The notes under the pieces: generated by a model
The model's database searches: none
Told to the model about the DNA's origin: nothing
What the model saw: only the letters and a program-made list of their open reading frames with translations
Part shown: piece by piece, positions 1-6,547 of the stretch
Layout: every line of letters starts with the position of its first letter
Position numbering within the stretch: the first letter of the stretch is position 1
Origin: an uncultured Lachnospiraceae bacterium
Lineage (GTDB): Bacteria; Bacillota_A; Clostridia; Lachnospirales; Lachnospiraceae
Direction of reading: 5' to 3'
Assembly: GCA_902801585.1 (NCBI GenBank)
Contig: CADCIU010000022.1
Coordinates: 1 to 43,367, forward strand
Length of the DNA stretch: 43,367 bases
Program-made: the position numbers and the translations under genes

Positions 1-10
1 TTTATTCTGT

Positions 11-48
11 GAAGGCCGTTCTTAAACGATCGGTCCCGGCCTTCTTTT
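11..48 (+). terminator. Rho-independent terminator of a gene left of the window
   Basis: An 8-bp perfect inverted repeat (GAAGGCCG at 11-18 and CGGCCTTC at 37-44) is followed by TTTT on the plus strand. It would end a plus-strand transcript entering from outside the window. The loop of 18 bases is long for a terminator. Confidence 0.55.
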
Positions 49-139
49 AGGAATATATTCAGGGTTGCATTTCTGTTAAGTTGTCATATATTCGATTGTA
101 ATGGTTCAAACATCATCTGCATGACAGGTGATGCTGAGC

Positions 140-228
140 GGAGAAAGAGGGATTTGAACCCTCGCGCCGGTTCTCCCGACCTACTCCCTTTCCAGGGGAG
201 CCCCTTCGGCCAGCTTGGGTATTTCTCC
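140..228 (-). tRNA. tRNA-Ser (anticodon GGA)
   Basis: On the minus strand the sequence folds as a class II tRNA: acceptor GGAGAAA pairs with TTTCTCC, the T arm reads GGTTCAAATCC, and there is a long variable arm as expected for serine. The anticodon loop CTGGAAA sits between CTCCC and GGGAG, giving anticodon GGA, which reads UCC and UCU. CCA is not encoded. It is 89 bases long and has its own promoter at 258-286. Confidence 0.95.
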
Positions 229-257
229 AAACAGATACCTACAAAGTAAGTTTCTAT

Positions 258-286
258 ATAATATCACTTTTTACATCTGATATCAA
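258..286 (-). promoter_or_regulatory. Sigma-A promoter of tRNA-Ser(GGA)
   Basis: On the minus strand TTGATA (281-286) and TATTAT (258-263) are separated by 17 bases, about 30 bases before the tRNA. The -35 box overlaps the left arm of the inverted repeat at 279-344. Confidence 0.65.
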
Positions 287-344
287 GAATTATTTTAAAA
301 GTTTTATTTCTTTACTGTATTCCTTTATTGTAATTCTTGATATC
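279..344. repeat. Perfect 14-bp inverted repeat between the two tRNA-Ser genes
   Basis: GATATCAAGAATTA at 279-292 is mirrored exactly by TAATTCTTGATATC at 331-344, with an AT-rich 38-base spacer. There is no T-run after either arm, so a terminator is unlikely. The left arm overlaps the -35 box of the downstream tRNA-Ser promoter, so it could be a protein-binding site or a cruciform. Confidence 0.7.
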
Positions 345-350
345 ATCAAC

Positions 351-435
351 GGAGAGGATGGGATTCGAACCCATGTGCCCGTGAGGACAAACGGTTTTCA
401 AGACCGCCGCGTTATGACCACTTCGCTACCTCTCC
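351..435 (-). tRNA. tRNA-Ser (anticodon TGA)
   Basis: On the minus strand a class II tRNA is visible: acceptor GGAGAGG pairs with CCTCTCC, the T arm reads GGTTCGAATCC, and the anticodon loop CTTGAAA gives anticodon TGA, which reads UCA and related codons. The long variable arm fits serine. CCA is not encoded. Its promoter is at 500-528. Confidence 0.95.
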
Positions 436-499
436 TAAAACGGTGGCGCAGCACCTTTTTCCCTTGCTCGCTCTTGTTTTTCTCGCGCGAACAAATGAT

Positions 500-528
500 A
501 TATTAGCAGAAGGTTCATGTTCTGTCAA
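500..528 (-). promoter_or_regulatory. Sigma-A promoter of tRNA-Ser(TGA)
   Basis: Minus strand TTGACA (523-528) and TAATAT (500-505) with a 17-base spacer, 64 bases before the tRNA 5' end. The -35 box is a perfect consensus and the -10 box matches at four of six positions. Confidence 0.65.
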
Positions 529-590
529 TGCTATTTTTTGTTTTCCGACAGTAATTTTTGAAGGCTGTTTTCTGCCGGGAAATGATAAAA

Positions 591-728
591 CTGCACCCAT
601 GTTTCATTCCATACTACCGAAATCATGGATGCAGCTCTTATGTATTCATCTTATATAGCCCAACTTTTACAAATCTTTAGGCTGTTTTGGGCAATTTCCG
701 AATTCTTTCTGAAAACACATGGGTGCAG
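591..728. repeat. 12-bp terminal inverted repeat flanking a 114-bp spacer
   Basis: CTGCACCCATGT at 591-602 is the exact reverse complement of ACATGGGTGCAG at 717-728. The inner segment also holds two direct copies of GGCTGTTTT. No target-site duplication is evident outside the arms, so a miniature mobile element is only a possibility. Confidence 0.45.
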
Positions 729-813
729 AGGCCGTCGAAGGATCTGTTCCTGCCCAACGCGGATACCCGCCAAAATACACATCCCGGAACACAAGCAGCT
801 GCCCGCTGCCTGA

Positions 814-2004
814 TCAGGCAAGTTCCGCTTTCAGTTCATCCACCTTATCCAGCTTCTCCCAAGGCAGATTCAGATCGTTTCTGCCGAAATGCCCGTAGCA
901 GGCCGTCTGCTTGTAGATGGGTCTGCGCAGGTCGAGCATCTTGATGATGCCGGCCGGTCTGAGGTCAAAGTGCTTGCGGATCACTTCATGAATCTTTTCG
1001 TGCGACACATGTTCCGTTCCGAAGGTCTCTACCATAACGGAAGTCGGTTTTGCCACACCGATCGCATAAGATACCTGGATCTCCATCTTATCGGCGTATC
1101 CGGCAGCGACCATATTCTTTGCCACATATCTCGCCGCATAAGCTGCGCTTCTGTCAACCTTCGTGCAGTCTTTTCCGGAGAATGCACCGCCGCCGTGACG
1201 GGCCATTCCGCCATAAGTGTCCACAATGATCTTGCGGCCCGTGAGTCCTGCATCGCCCTGAGGTCCTCCGATGACGAATCTTCCCGTGGGGTTGATGAAG
1301 AATTTGGTCTTCTCGTCGATCATATTTGCAGGGATCACTTCATCAAATATGTACTTGCGCACGTCCTGGTGAATCTGTTCCTGTGTGATCTCCGGCGCGT
1401 GCTGTGTAGAGAGGACGACTGCATCAATTCTGAGAGGCTTTCCGTCCTCGCCGTATTCTACGGAAACCTGTGTCTTTCCGTCCGGACGAAGGTACGGCAA
1501 TGTTCCGTTTTTCCTTACCTCGGAAAGCTTCTTGGACAGCTTTTGAGCCAATGCTGCCGGGAACGGCATATATTCTTCGGTCTCATTCGACGCATAGCCG
1601 AACATCATGCCCTGGTCGCCGGCTCCGATCGCCTCCAGCTCTTCGTCCGAGAGCTTGTTCTCTTTTGCCTCAAGTGCCTTGTCGACTCCCATCGCAATGT
1701 CTTCGGACTGCTGGTCGAGCGCGACCATGACTGCGCATGTCCGAGCGTCAAATCCCATTGCGGAGTCGGTAAATCCGATCTTTCTGATGGTATCTCTGGC
1801 AATTCTCTGATAGTCAACGACTGCTTTTGTGGTAATCTCACCGCAGATCACCACAAATCCCGTACTCACCATAGTCTCACAGGCGACCCTGCTCATCGGA
1901 TCCTGTATTATGCAGGCATCCAATACGGCGTCGGAGATCATATCGCAAATCTTATCGGGATGTCCTTCTGTGACAGATTCTGATGTAAAAATAAATCTTT
2001 CCAC
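814..2004 (-). CDS. metK: S-adenosylmethionine synthase
   Basis: Makes S-adenosylmethionine from methionine and ATP in the cytosol. The 396-residue length is normal for the family. Family signatures are visible: the N-terminal [13 protein letters not shown] motif that binds methionine and ATP, the [12 protein letters not shown] segment near residue 127, and [16 protein letters not shown] near residue 270. The start is GTG at 2004, preceded by a strong AGGAGG eight bases upstream. Transcription comes from the promoter at 2416-2444 and passes through a SAM-I riboswitch (2268-2365) and its terminator, so the enzyme is repressed by its own product. Recognition is by strong family resemblance. Confidence 0.97.
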   Translation of the reverse strand: MERFIFTSESVTEGHPDKICDMISDAVLDACIIQDPMSRVACETMVSTGFVVICGEITTKAVVDYQRIARDTIRKIGFTDSAMGFDARTCAVMVALDQQSEDIAMGVDKALEAKENKLSDEELEAIGAGDQGMMFGYASNETEEYMPFPAALAQKLSKKLSEVRKNGTLPYLRPDGKTQVSVEYGEDGKPLRIDAVVLSTQHAPEITQEQIHQDVRKYIFDEVIPANMIDEKTKFFINPTGRFVIGGPQGDAGLTGRKIIVDTYGGMARHGGGAFSGKDCTKVDRSAAYAARYVAKNMVAAGYADKMEIQVSYAIGVAKPTSVMVETFGTEHVSHEKIHEVIRKHFDLRPAGIIKMLDLRRPIYKQTACYGHFGRNDLNLPWEKLDKVDELKAELA

Positions 2005-2108
2005 TGCTTCCTCCTGACTGAATCTTGTTCATCTCTCGTTAATACTGCTGCTTAAACGGTTACTGTATCCTTTCCTGCTGCTCTGTATATCCTTATATAA
2101 AGGTAACT

Positions 2109-2159
2109 ATTCAGCATCCGCGTCCCAAATGCTTCGGACATTTTACCGGGGTGCTGAAT
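2109..2159 (-). other. Long hairpin in the metK leader, after the riboswitch terminator
   Basis: ATTCAGCA (2109-2116) pairs perfectly with TGCTGAAT (2152-2159). Inside, AAATG and CATTT pair around a GC-rich bulged region. It lies in the 5' leader between the riboswitch terminator and the metK start and is followed on the minus strand by AGTTACC. There is no T-run, so it is not a terminator. It could be a second control element or a dispersed palindromic repeat. Confidence 0.55.
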
Positions 2160-2172
2160 AATTAAATTACAC

Positions 2173-2208
2173 ATAAAGAAAAGATCCGGCTGATAACTCA
2201 GGCGGATC
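2173..2208 (-). terminator. Intrinsic terminator of the SAM riboswitch expression platform
   Basis: On the minus strand an 11-bp stem with one mismatch (arms 2198-2208 and 2183-2193, loop GTTA) is followed by TTTTCTTTAT. Its place just after the aptamer and before metK makes it the regulated terminator: high SAM should favour it. Confidence 0.85.
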
Positions 2209-2267
2209 CAACGATCTATAAAACCGGTTTACAGATTGATTCCTTATTGTTCGATCGGCCCGCAGGG

Positions 2268-2365
2268 GTCTCTCGCTCAGGGAGGCACCTACCTGACACC
2301 GAAGTTTCAGGGGTTGCCGTGGCTTCATCGGTCCTATGTACCTCCACCACTCTGAATAAGAGAAC
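2268..2365 (-). promoter_or_regulatory. SAM-I (S-box) riboswitch aptamer controlling metK
   Basis: The minus strand carries the S-box core: the kink-turn side GTGGTGGAGG, then GATGAAGCCACGGCAACC, and the P4-like GGTGCC segment. The closing P1 helix forms between TCTCTTATTCAG (about 2352-2363) and CTGAGCGAGAGA (about 2268-2280), with two GU pairs. The order and spacing match the SAM-I family, although the segment after GGTGCC departs somewhat from consensus. A promoter lies about 50 bases upstream, and the terminator at 2173-2208 separates it from metK. The 107-codon frame across 2167-2490 is therefore not a gene. Confidence 0.92.
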
Positions 2366-2415
2366 TTTCTATATATAATTGGGAAACAAGAACATTTCTG
2401 TTCTCCGTTTTCAGA

Positions 2416-2444
2416 ATCATACTCTTTGAATAAGCCGTTGTCAA
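2416..2444 (-). promoter_or_regulatory. Sigma-A promoter of the riboswitch-metK transcript
   Basis: Minus strand TTGACA (2439-2444, perfect) and TATGAT (2416-2421) are spaced by exactly 17 bases. Transcription would start near 2409, about 45 bases before the aptamer P1 helix. Confidence 0.85.
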
Positions 2445-2518
2445 TTACATTCTTGGCGGTTTTGCGGTTCTTTGGCCGATCTGTCTTCATTTCTGTTTAA
2501 AAATGCCGACAGTCACGT

Positions 2519-2547
2519 TTTACATTTGCAAAAACACTCTGTATACT
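2519..2547 (+). promoter_or_regulatory. Sigma-A promoter for the small membrane-protein pair
   Basis: TTTACA (2519-2524) and TATACT (2542-2547) with a 17-base spacer, about 75 bases upstream of the gene at 2625, on the plus strand and divergent from metK. Confidence 0.65.
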
Positions 2548-2624
2548 CATATTGTGATGCCGGTCATGACCGGAGCCGAAATTAACGTTGCTTTTCAGTT
2601 CATGATTTTTGAAGGAGCAGATCC

Positions 2625-2993
2625 ATGATGCAGACGCCGAAGGAAAGGCTCTCCCGCACATCCATGAGCCTTGCCGTGATGTCCGTTTTTACTATATTTG
2701 TTTTCCCCGTGATCCTTCCGTATGTTTTCGGATCGGTCGCACTTGTGATGGCGATCCTCTCCAAAGGAGGGAGTGAGCGGTTTCCGCGCAGGAGCCGGAC
2801 TGCAGCGATCATATCCGGTATCGCTATAGCTGTCAACACAGCCCTGATCGTCATGTCTGTGTTGTTTTTTATCCAGGTCCTCCATGACCCTCAGCTTCAG
2901 AAGCAGTTCGGTGAGACACTCTACAAGACGTACGGAATCACTTTCGAAGAGCTGATGAACCAGCTTGGTATTCCCTATACACCAGCAATGTAA
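2625..2993 (+). CDS. Small membrane protein of unknown function
   Basis: This 122-residue protein is not recognised by name. Two hydrophobic segments are visible: about residues 15-45, with a short Gly/Ser break, and about 60-84 after a basic RRSR stretch. A short soluble tail rich in Gln, Glu and Tyr follows. The topology resembles DUF4190-like small membrane proteins, but this is only a guess. GAAGGAG lies about 8 bases upstream of ATG. The next gene, a DUF975-like protein, starts 43 bases later on the same strand, so the two are probably co-transcribed from the promoter at 2519-2547. Confidence 0.75.
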   Translation: MMQTPKERLSRTSMSLAVMSVFTIFVFPVILPYVFGSVALVMAILSKGGSERFPRRSRTAAIISGIAIAVNTALIVMSVLFFIQVLHDPQLQKQFGETLYKTYGITFEELMNQLGIPYTPAM

Positions 2994-3036
2994 TTTACGT
3001 TCCCCCTCTCGGGAACCAATCCGATCAGAGGTGCAT

Positions 3037-3756
3037 ATGCCATTTTTTAAAACCAACAGGGCTCTCAAATCCGATGCCAGGGAATCTCTCCTGGGACATC
3101 TGACATTAGCCGTTTTTTCTATATTACTCTATATGTTCGCGACGTCTATGCTCACGGAAATGATCGCCGGTTTCAATTCGAAACACGTACTGCTTTCACT
3201 CCTTCTTTCGGTCATCGTATATTTTGTCGTCAACACATGTGCAAACCTTCTGCGCATAGGACTCTCCAATATTTTCCTGCGTCTCCAGTTTCACATGGGG
3301 GCCAAGATCGGAGATCTGTTCTGTGCTTTCAGGTTCAATTCCGACACTGCGGTCCTGATCAGCGCATTTACAGCGGTTCTCTATCTGCTCTGTATGCTGC
3401 CTTTCATGATCGCAGCTGCACTGCATTCTTCTGAGAGCACTTGGCGTTTCACCGTTCTTCTGCTGGCATTGTTTGCGGCAGGCTGGCTCGGGACTTTTTA
3501 TGTCCGTCTCCGATATATTCTCGCTTATTACCTGATCCTTGATTTTCCGGAAATGAAAGCGGACGAGCTGATCAGGGGAAGCGTAAAACTGCTGAGGGGC
3601 CATGCTCTTCGCCTGTTGAAGCTCTATCTCAGTTTTCTTCCCCTGTACCTGCTCAGCTTTCTCTCATTGGGCGTCGCCGGACTCTGGGTGAGCAGCTATT
3701 CCCACGCGGCTGAAGCCGCTTTCTACAAGGATCTTATGGCCAACACGTCTTTTTGA
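3037..3756 (+). CDS. DUF975-like integral membrane protein
   Basis: A 239-residue polytopic membrane protein with about five to six hydrophobic segments. The conserved-looking part is LRYILAYYLILDFPEMKADELIRGS, written here as the RYIL...AYY...DxP segment near residues 165-185, followed by SVKLLRGHALRLLKLYLSFL. This resembles the DUF975 family (P-x-hydrophobic, then a Ser/Leu/Met repeat before a helix). An earlier in-frame ATG at 2965 overlaps the upstream gene and has no ribosome site. The chosen ATG at 3037 is preceded by AGAGGTG. Function is unknown. Confidence 0.75.
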   Translation: MPFFKTNRALKSDARESLLGHLTLAVFSILLYMFATSMLTEMIAGFNSKHVLLSLLLSVIVYFVVNTCANLLRIGLSNIFLRLQFHMGAKIGDLFCAFRFNSDTAVLISAFTAVLYLLCMLPFMIAAALHSSESTWRFTVLLLALFAAGWLGTFYVRLRYILAYYLILDFPEMKADELIRGSVKLLRGHALRLLKLYLSFLPLYLLSFLSLGVAGLWVSSYSHAAEAAFYKDLMANTSF

Positions 3757-3774
3757 CAGCTCATCTTTCTGAGC

Positions 3775-4707
3775 TCATGCGAAAAGGGGCGTAGACAAGT
3801 AGCGGTCCCCGGAATCGGGCAGAAGGACAACGATCCTCTTTCCGCTGTACTCGGGTCTCTTCGCCAGCTGCAGTGCTGCCCAAAGCGCTGCGCCGGAAGA
3901 GATGCCTGTCAAAATCCCCTCTGTCAGCGCGAGCTCTTTGCCCTCTTCAAACGCGCCGTCATCAGGCACCCTGATGATCTCGTCATAAACACTTGTATCC
4001 AATGTCTTTGGAATAAATCCCGCACCGATCCCCTGAATCTTATGCGGTCCGGGAGCACCGCCGGACAAAACGGCTGATGTGTCCGGCTCGACTGCAATGA
4101 CCCGGATCTCAGGATTCATTTCTTTGAGGTATCTGCCGGTCCCGCTCAGGGTTCCGCCTGTCCCCACAGTGGCAACAAACGCGGCGATCTCGCCATCTGT
4201 ATCATTCCAGATCTCCGGACCGGTGTGATCGTAATGCGCTTTGGGATTGGCCGGATTATCAAACTGCCCCAGGATCACCGCCCCGGGGATCGACGCTCTG
4301 AGTTCTTCCGCCTTTTCAATTGCGCCGGTCATTCCTTTGGCGCCTTCCGTGAGCACCAGTTCCGCTCCGTACGCTTTCAGAAGTGTTCTCCTCTCCGCAC
4401 TCATCGTATCGGGAAGCGTAAGGATCGTCCTGTATCCTTTGGACGCCGCCACGGATGCAAGTCCTATGCCGGTATTGCCGCTGGTAGGCTCTATGATCGT
4501 CGCTCCGGGCTTCAGGCTCCCGTCTTTTTCCGCCTCTTCGATCATGGAAAGTGCGACCCTGTCTTTGGAGCTGCCGGCCGGATTGAGAAATTCAAGCTTC
4601 GCCGCGATCTCCGCTCCCGTTACGCCCTTTTTGGCCTGATAATTTCGAAGTGACAAGAGCGGTGTTCCGCCGATCAGTTCATATGCGCTGTTCTTAATAT
4701 TACTCAT
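3775..4707 (-). CDS. cysK: Cysteine synthase (O-acetylserine sulfhydrylase)
   Basis: A cytosolic PLP enzyme that makes cysteine from O-acetylserine and sulfide. The PLP lysine is in GSSKDR (Lys48), the substrate loop is TSGNTG (75-80), and the phosphate-binding GTGGTLSGTG lies near 178-187. The length of 310 residues is normal. The start is ATG at 4707 with AAAGGGG upstream, and a consensus promoter is at 4752-4780. It stands alone and converges with the DUF975-like gene; no serine acetyltransferase is next to it. The paralogue CysM or a cystathionine beta-synthase-like activity cannot be excluded from sequence alone. Confidence 0.93.
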   Translation of the reverse strand: MSNIKNSAYELIGGTPLLSLRNYQAKKGVTGAEIAAKLEFLNPAGSSKDRVALSMIEEAEKDGSLKPGATIIEPTSGNTGIGLASVAASKGYRTILTLPDTMSAERRTLLKAYGAELVLTEGAKGMTGAIEKAEELRASIPGAVILGQFDNPANPKAHYDHTGPEIWNDTDGEIAAFVATVGTGGTLSGTGRYLKEMNPEIRVIAVEPDTSAVLSGGAPGPHKIQGIGAGFIPKTLDTSVYDEIIRVPDDGAFEEGKELALTEGILTGISSGAALWAALQLAKRPEYSGKRIVVLLPDSGDRYLSTPLFA

Positions 4708-4751
4708 GATGTCCCCTTTCTGCGCGTTCGAGCAGTTTTTCGTTTGCAGTC

Positions 4752-4780
4752 ACCATAGCATCCACAGATTTAGGTGTCAA
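4752..4780 (-). promoter_or_regulatory. Sigma-A promoter of cysK
   Basis: Minus strand TTGACA (4775-4780) and TATGGT (4752-4757), 17-base spacer, ending 45 bases before the cysK start codon. Confidence 0.75.
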
Positions 4781-4816
4781 TAAAACATTGCCTGGTGTCT
4801 CCATTCTCATTTCTTC

Positions 4817-4845
4817 TTTCACAGACCATTCTGTCATGCTACTAT
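4817..4845 (+). promoter_or_regulatory. Probable promoter of the VTC-DUF4956 pair
   Basis: TTTCAC (4817-4822) and TACTAT (4840-4845) with a 17-base spacer, 40 bases before the VTC-domain start, divergent from the cysK promoter. Confidence 0.5.
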
Positions 4846-4884
4846 TGTGTTCGGAACATCGATGTGGCACATAAGGAAGAATTT

Positions 4885-5610
4885 ATGAGTTTACAACATC
4901 TGCTTCATTTTCCGAAGGCTTTTCCTCAGGACGCCTGCCGGTATGAACAAAAGTATATTTGCTCTCTCGCAGAACTGGCTCAGCTCGAGATCCGTCTGGG
5001 TGCGCTGATGCAGCCGGATCCGCATGCCGGTGCAGACGGAACTTACCGCGTGAGGAGTCTCTATTTTGACACTTACGACGACAGGCTCTGCAGGGAGAAT
5101 GAGAACGGGACATCTCCCCGCAGCAAATGGAGGATCCGCTGCTATGATCTGCGCAGGGATCATATCGCCCTGGAGTGCAAAGTCCACGAAAATGACCGCA
5201 TACGCAAGAGATCCTGCCTCCTCTCCGAGAGGGAAGCTGATATCCTGATGCACGGCGGCCGGATCGAACCGGGTCCCGATCGCCATCCGCTGGTCAACCG
5301 CTTTGCCGTGCTGCAGCGCACGGAACTCATGCGCCCCGCGTCCATAGTCGATTACATCCGCAGGCCGCTGACCTTTCCCGAGGGAAACGTGCGAGTTACA
5401 TTTGACCGCAGTATATCTTCCGGCAGCGCCTCGGACGACCTTTTCGATGCGGATGCGCCGCTTCGTCCTGTACTGTCCCCGGGGCAGGAGCTCCTGGAAG
5501 TAAAATATGACACCCTCCTTCCCGGCGCGGTCAGAGACGCCATACAGATGCGCAATATGCAGCGCATCTCCTTTTCCAAGTACTACCTTTCCAGAAGATA
5601 TCACTTGTGA
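4885..5610 (+). CDS. VTC-domain polyphosphate polymerase-like protein
   Basis: The 241-residue protein has the VTC/CYTH-type tunnel pattern of alternating charged strands: RYEQKY at the N-terminus, RSLYFDT, KWRIRCY, LECK, VRVTFDR and ELLEVKYD. In this family these basic and acidic residues line a tunnel that handles polyphosphate and metal ions. The protein is cytosolic with no membrane segment of its own. The ATG at 4885 is preceded by AAGGAAG; the frame is open further upstream, but those ATG codons lack ribosome sites. A DUF4956 membrane protein follows on the same strand, a common partner, suggesting a membrane-associated polyphosphate-type system. The catalytic product is inferred, not shown. 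Confidence 0.85.
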   Translation: MSLQHLLHFPKAFPQDACRYEQKYICSLAELAQLEIRLGALMQPDPHAGADGTYRVRSLYFDTYDDRLCRENENGTSPRSKWRIRCYDLRRDHIALECKVHENDRIRKRSCLLSEREADILMHGGRIEPGPDRHPLVNRFAVLQRTELMRPASIVDYIRRPLTFPEGNVRVTFDRSISSGSASDDLFDADAPLRPVLSPGQELLEVKYDTLLPGAVRDAIQMRNMQRISFSKYYLSRRYHL

Positions 5611-5622
5611 ATCCACTTGTGA
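5600..5622 (+). repeat. Duplicated stop-codon segment after the VTC gene
   Basis: The last bases of the VTC gene, ATCACTTGTGA (5600-5610, ending in the TGA stop), are followed at once by ATCCACTTGTGA (5611-5622). This is a two-copy tandem repeat of 11-12 bp that includes the stop codon. Confidence 0.7.
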
Positions 5623-5712
5623 TACAATGGATGGCGTCGGGAATCCGATTTGCGCCTTGATCCCGCTTTTACTCTCTATATGACCCGCAATATGATCTGC
5701 ATGGAGGCTGAA

Positions 5713-6405
5713 ATGACTTTTTCGGATATATTTAAGAGATCCTTTTTGGACGGATATGCCGCCGTCGAACTCAATACCAACACGATCCTGGCCGCCCTTG
5801 CCTGGACGACGATCCTGGCCCTGTACATTTATTTCTGCTACAGGATCACCACAAGAAGGACTTTTTATTCCAAGAATTTCAACATATCGCTTGTCGCCAT
5901 GGCGCTTCTGACATCGGCCGTGATCCTCACGATCCAGTCCAGTGTCGTCGTATCCCTCGGTATGGTCGGCGCCCTTTCGATCGTCCGTTTCAGGACTGCG
6001 ATCAAGGATCCCATGGATCTCGTTTTTCTCTTCTGGTCCATCAGCGTGGGAATCATCTGCGGCGCCGGGCTCTCGGAGATCGCTCTTCTGGTCTCCCTCG
6101 CTGTCACGCTCCTGATTTTCGTGCTGGACCGCATCCCCGCCGTCATGACACCCATGATCCTGGTCGTGAGCGGCCGCAGGGATACAGCCGGTGCAGGTTC
6201 TCCGCTGGAAGAGCGGATCATGGATGCGGTGTCAAAATACAGCAGGTATGCCGCCGTCAAGACTACCCGTCTGACCGGTGACAAGATCGACATGGTCATT
6301 GAACTGCGCGTTAAAGATGGCATCTCCCTCACCAGGGCACTCTCCTCTTTGAGGGGAGTCGACAGTGTTTCCCTTCTGTCGCATGACGGGGAAGTGACAA
6401 ACTAG
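5713..6405 (+). CDS. DUF4956 family membrane protein
   Basis: A 230-residue protein with an N-terminal half of three to four membrane helices (about residues 22-45, 60-80, 82-100 and 105-135) and a soluble C-terminal domain of about 80 residues. The central stretch VGALSIVRFRTAIKDP followed by DLVFLFWSISVG is characteristic of DUF4956. GGAGG at 5703-5707 sets ATG 5713 as the start; earlier ATGs lack one. It follows the VTC-domain gene in the same operon, an association seen in many Firmicutes. It probably forms the membrane part of a polyphosphate-related complex, which is an inference from that pairing. A CotH-type partner is not present here. Confidence 0.87.
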   Translation: MTFSDIFKRSFLDGYAAVELNTNTILAALAWTTILALYIYFCYRITTRRTFYSKNFNISLVAMALLTSAVILTIQSSVVVSLGMVGALSIVRFRTAIKDPMDLVFLFWSISVGIICGAGLSEIALLVSLAVTLLIFVLDRIPAVMTPMILVVSGRRDTAGAGSPLEERIMDAVSKYSRYAAVKTTRLTGDKIDMVIELRVKDGISLTRALSSLRGVDSVSLLSHDGEVTN

Positions 6406-6443
6406 TCGAGCAGGGCGCTCCTACTCGATTGACCGTTAGCCGC

Positions 6444-6478
6444 AGGGTGCATCTTCGTGCAAGCACGAGATGCGCCCT
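6444..6478. repeat. Long intergenic hairpin
   Basis: AGGGTGCATCTTCGTGC (6444-6460) pairs with GCACGAGATGCGCCCT (6463-6478) across a 2-base loop, with one GU pair and one bulge. It sits after the DUF4956 gene, preceded by a smaller TCGAG/CTCGA palindrome. It has no T-run, so it looks like a palindromic repeat unit rather than a terminator. Confidence 0.6.
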
Positions 6479-6497
6479 CCGGCATACCACACAAAAA

Positions 6498-6543
6498 ACT
6501 GCCGCACCGGAGTCATCATATCAATGATTGCCGGTACGGCAGT
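6498..6543. terminator. Bidirectional terminator between the DUF4956 and clpX-like genes
   Basis: ACTGCCGCACCGG (6498-6510) pairs with CCGGTACGGCAGT (6531-6543), one mismatch. It is flanked by six A on the left and TTCTTTT on the right, so it can stop both the plus-strand VTC-DUF4956 transcript and the minus-strand clpX-like transcript. Confidence 0.85.
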
Positions 6544-6547
6544 TCTT

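Larger units (their letters stand above)
437..813. other. Intergenic stretch without a convincing gene
   Basis: This 377-bp stretch lies between tRNA-Ser(TGA) and the end of metK. It contains the tRNA promoter (500-528) and a 138-bp segment bounded by inverted repeats (591-728). Short open frames of about 60-85 codons here have no ribosome binding site and read like non-coding translations. The metK stop codon lies in the palindrome TGCCTGATCAGGCA. Confidence 0.6.

Noticed and set aside
443..658. A 71-codon plus-strand frame with a signal-peptide-like start
   Set aside because: No ribosome site, overlaps the tRNA promoter on the other strand, and the translation has no recognisable pattern.
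889..1983. A 364-codon open frame on the plus strand
   Set aside because: Antisense to metK, whose motifs are unmistakable.
2167..2490. A 107-codon open frame on the minus strand upstream of metK
   Set aside because: It covers the metK promoter, the SAM-I aptamer and the terminator, so it is non-coding leader DNA.
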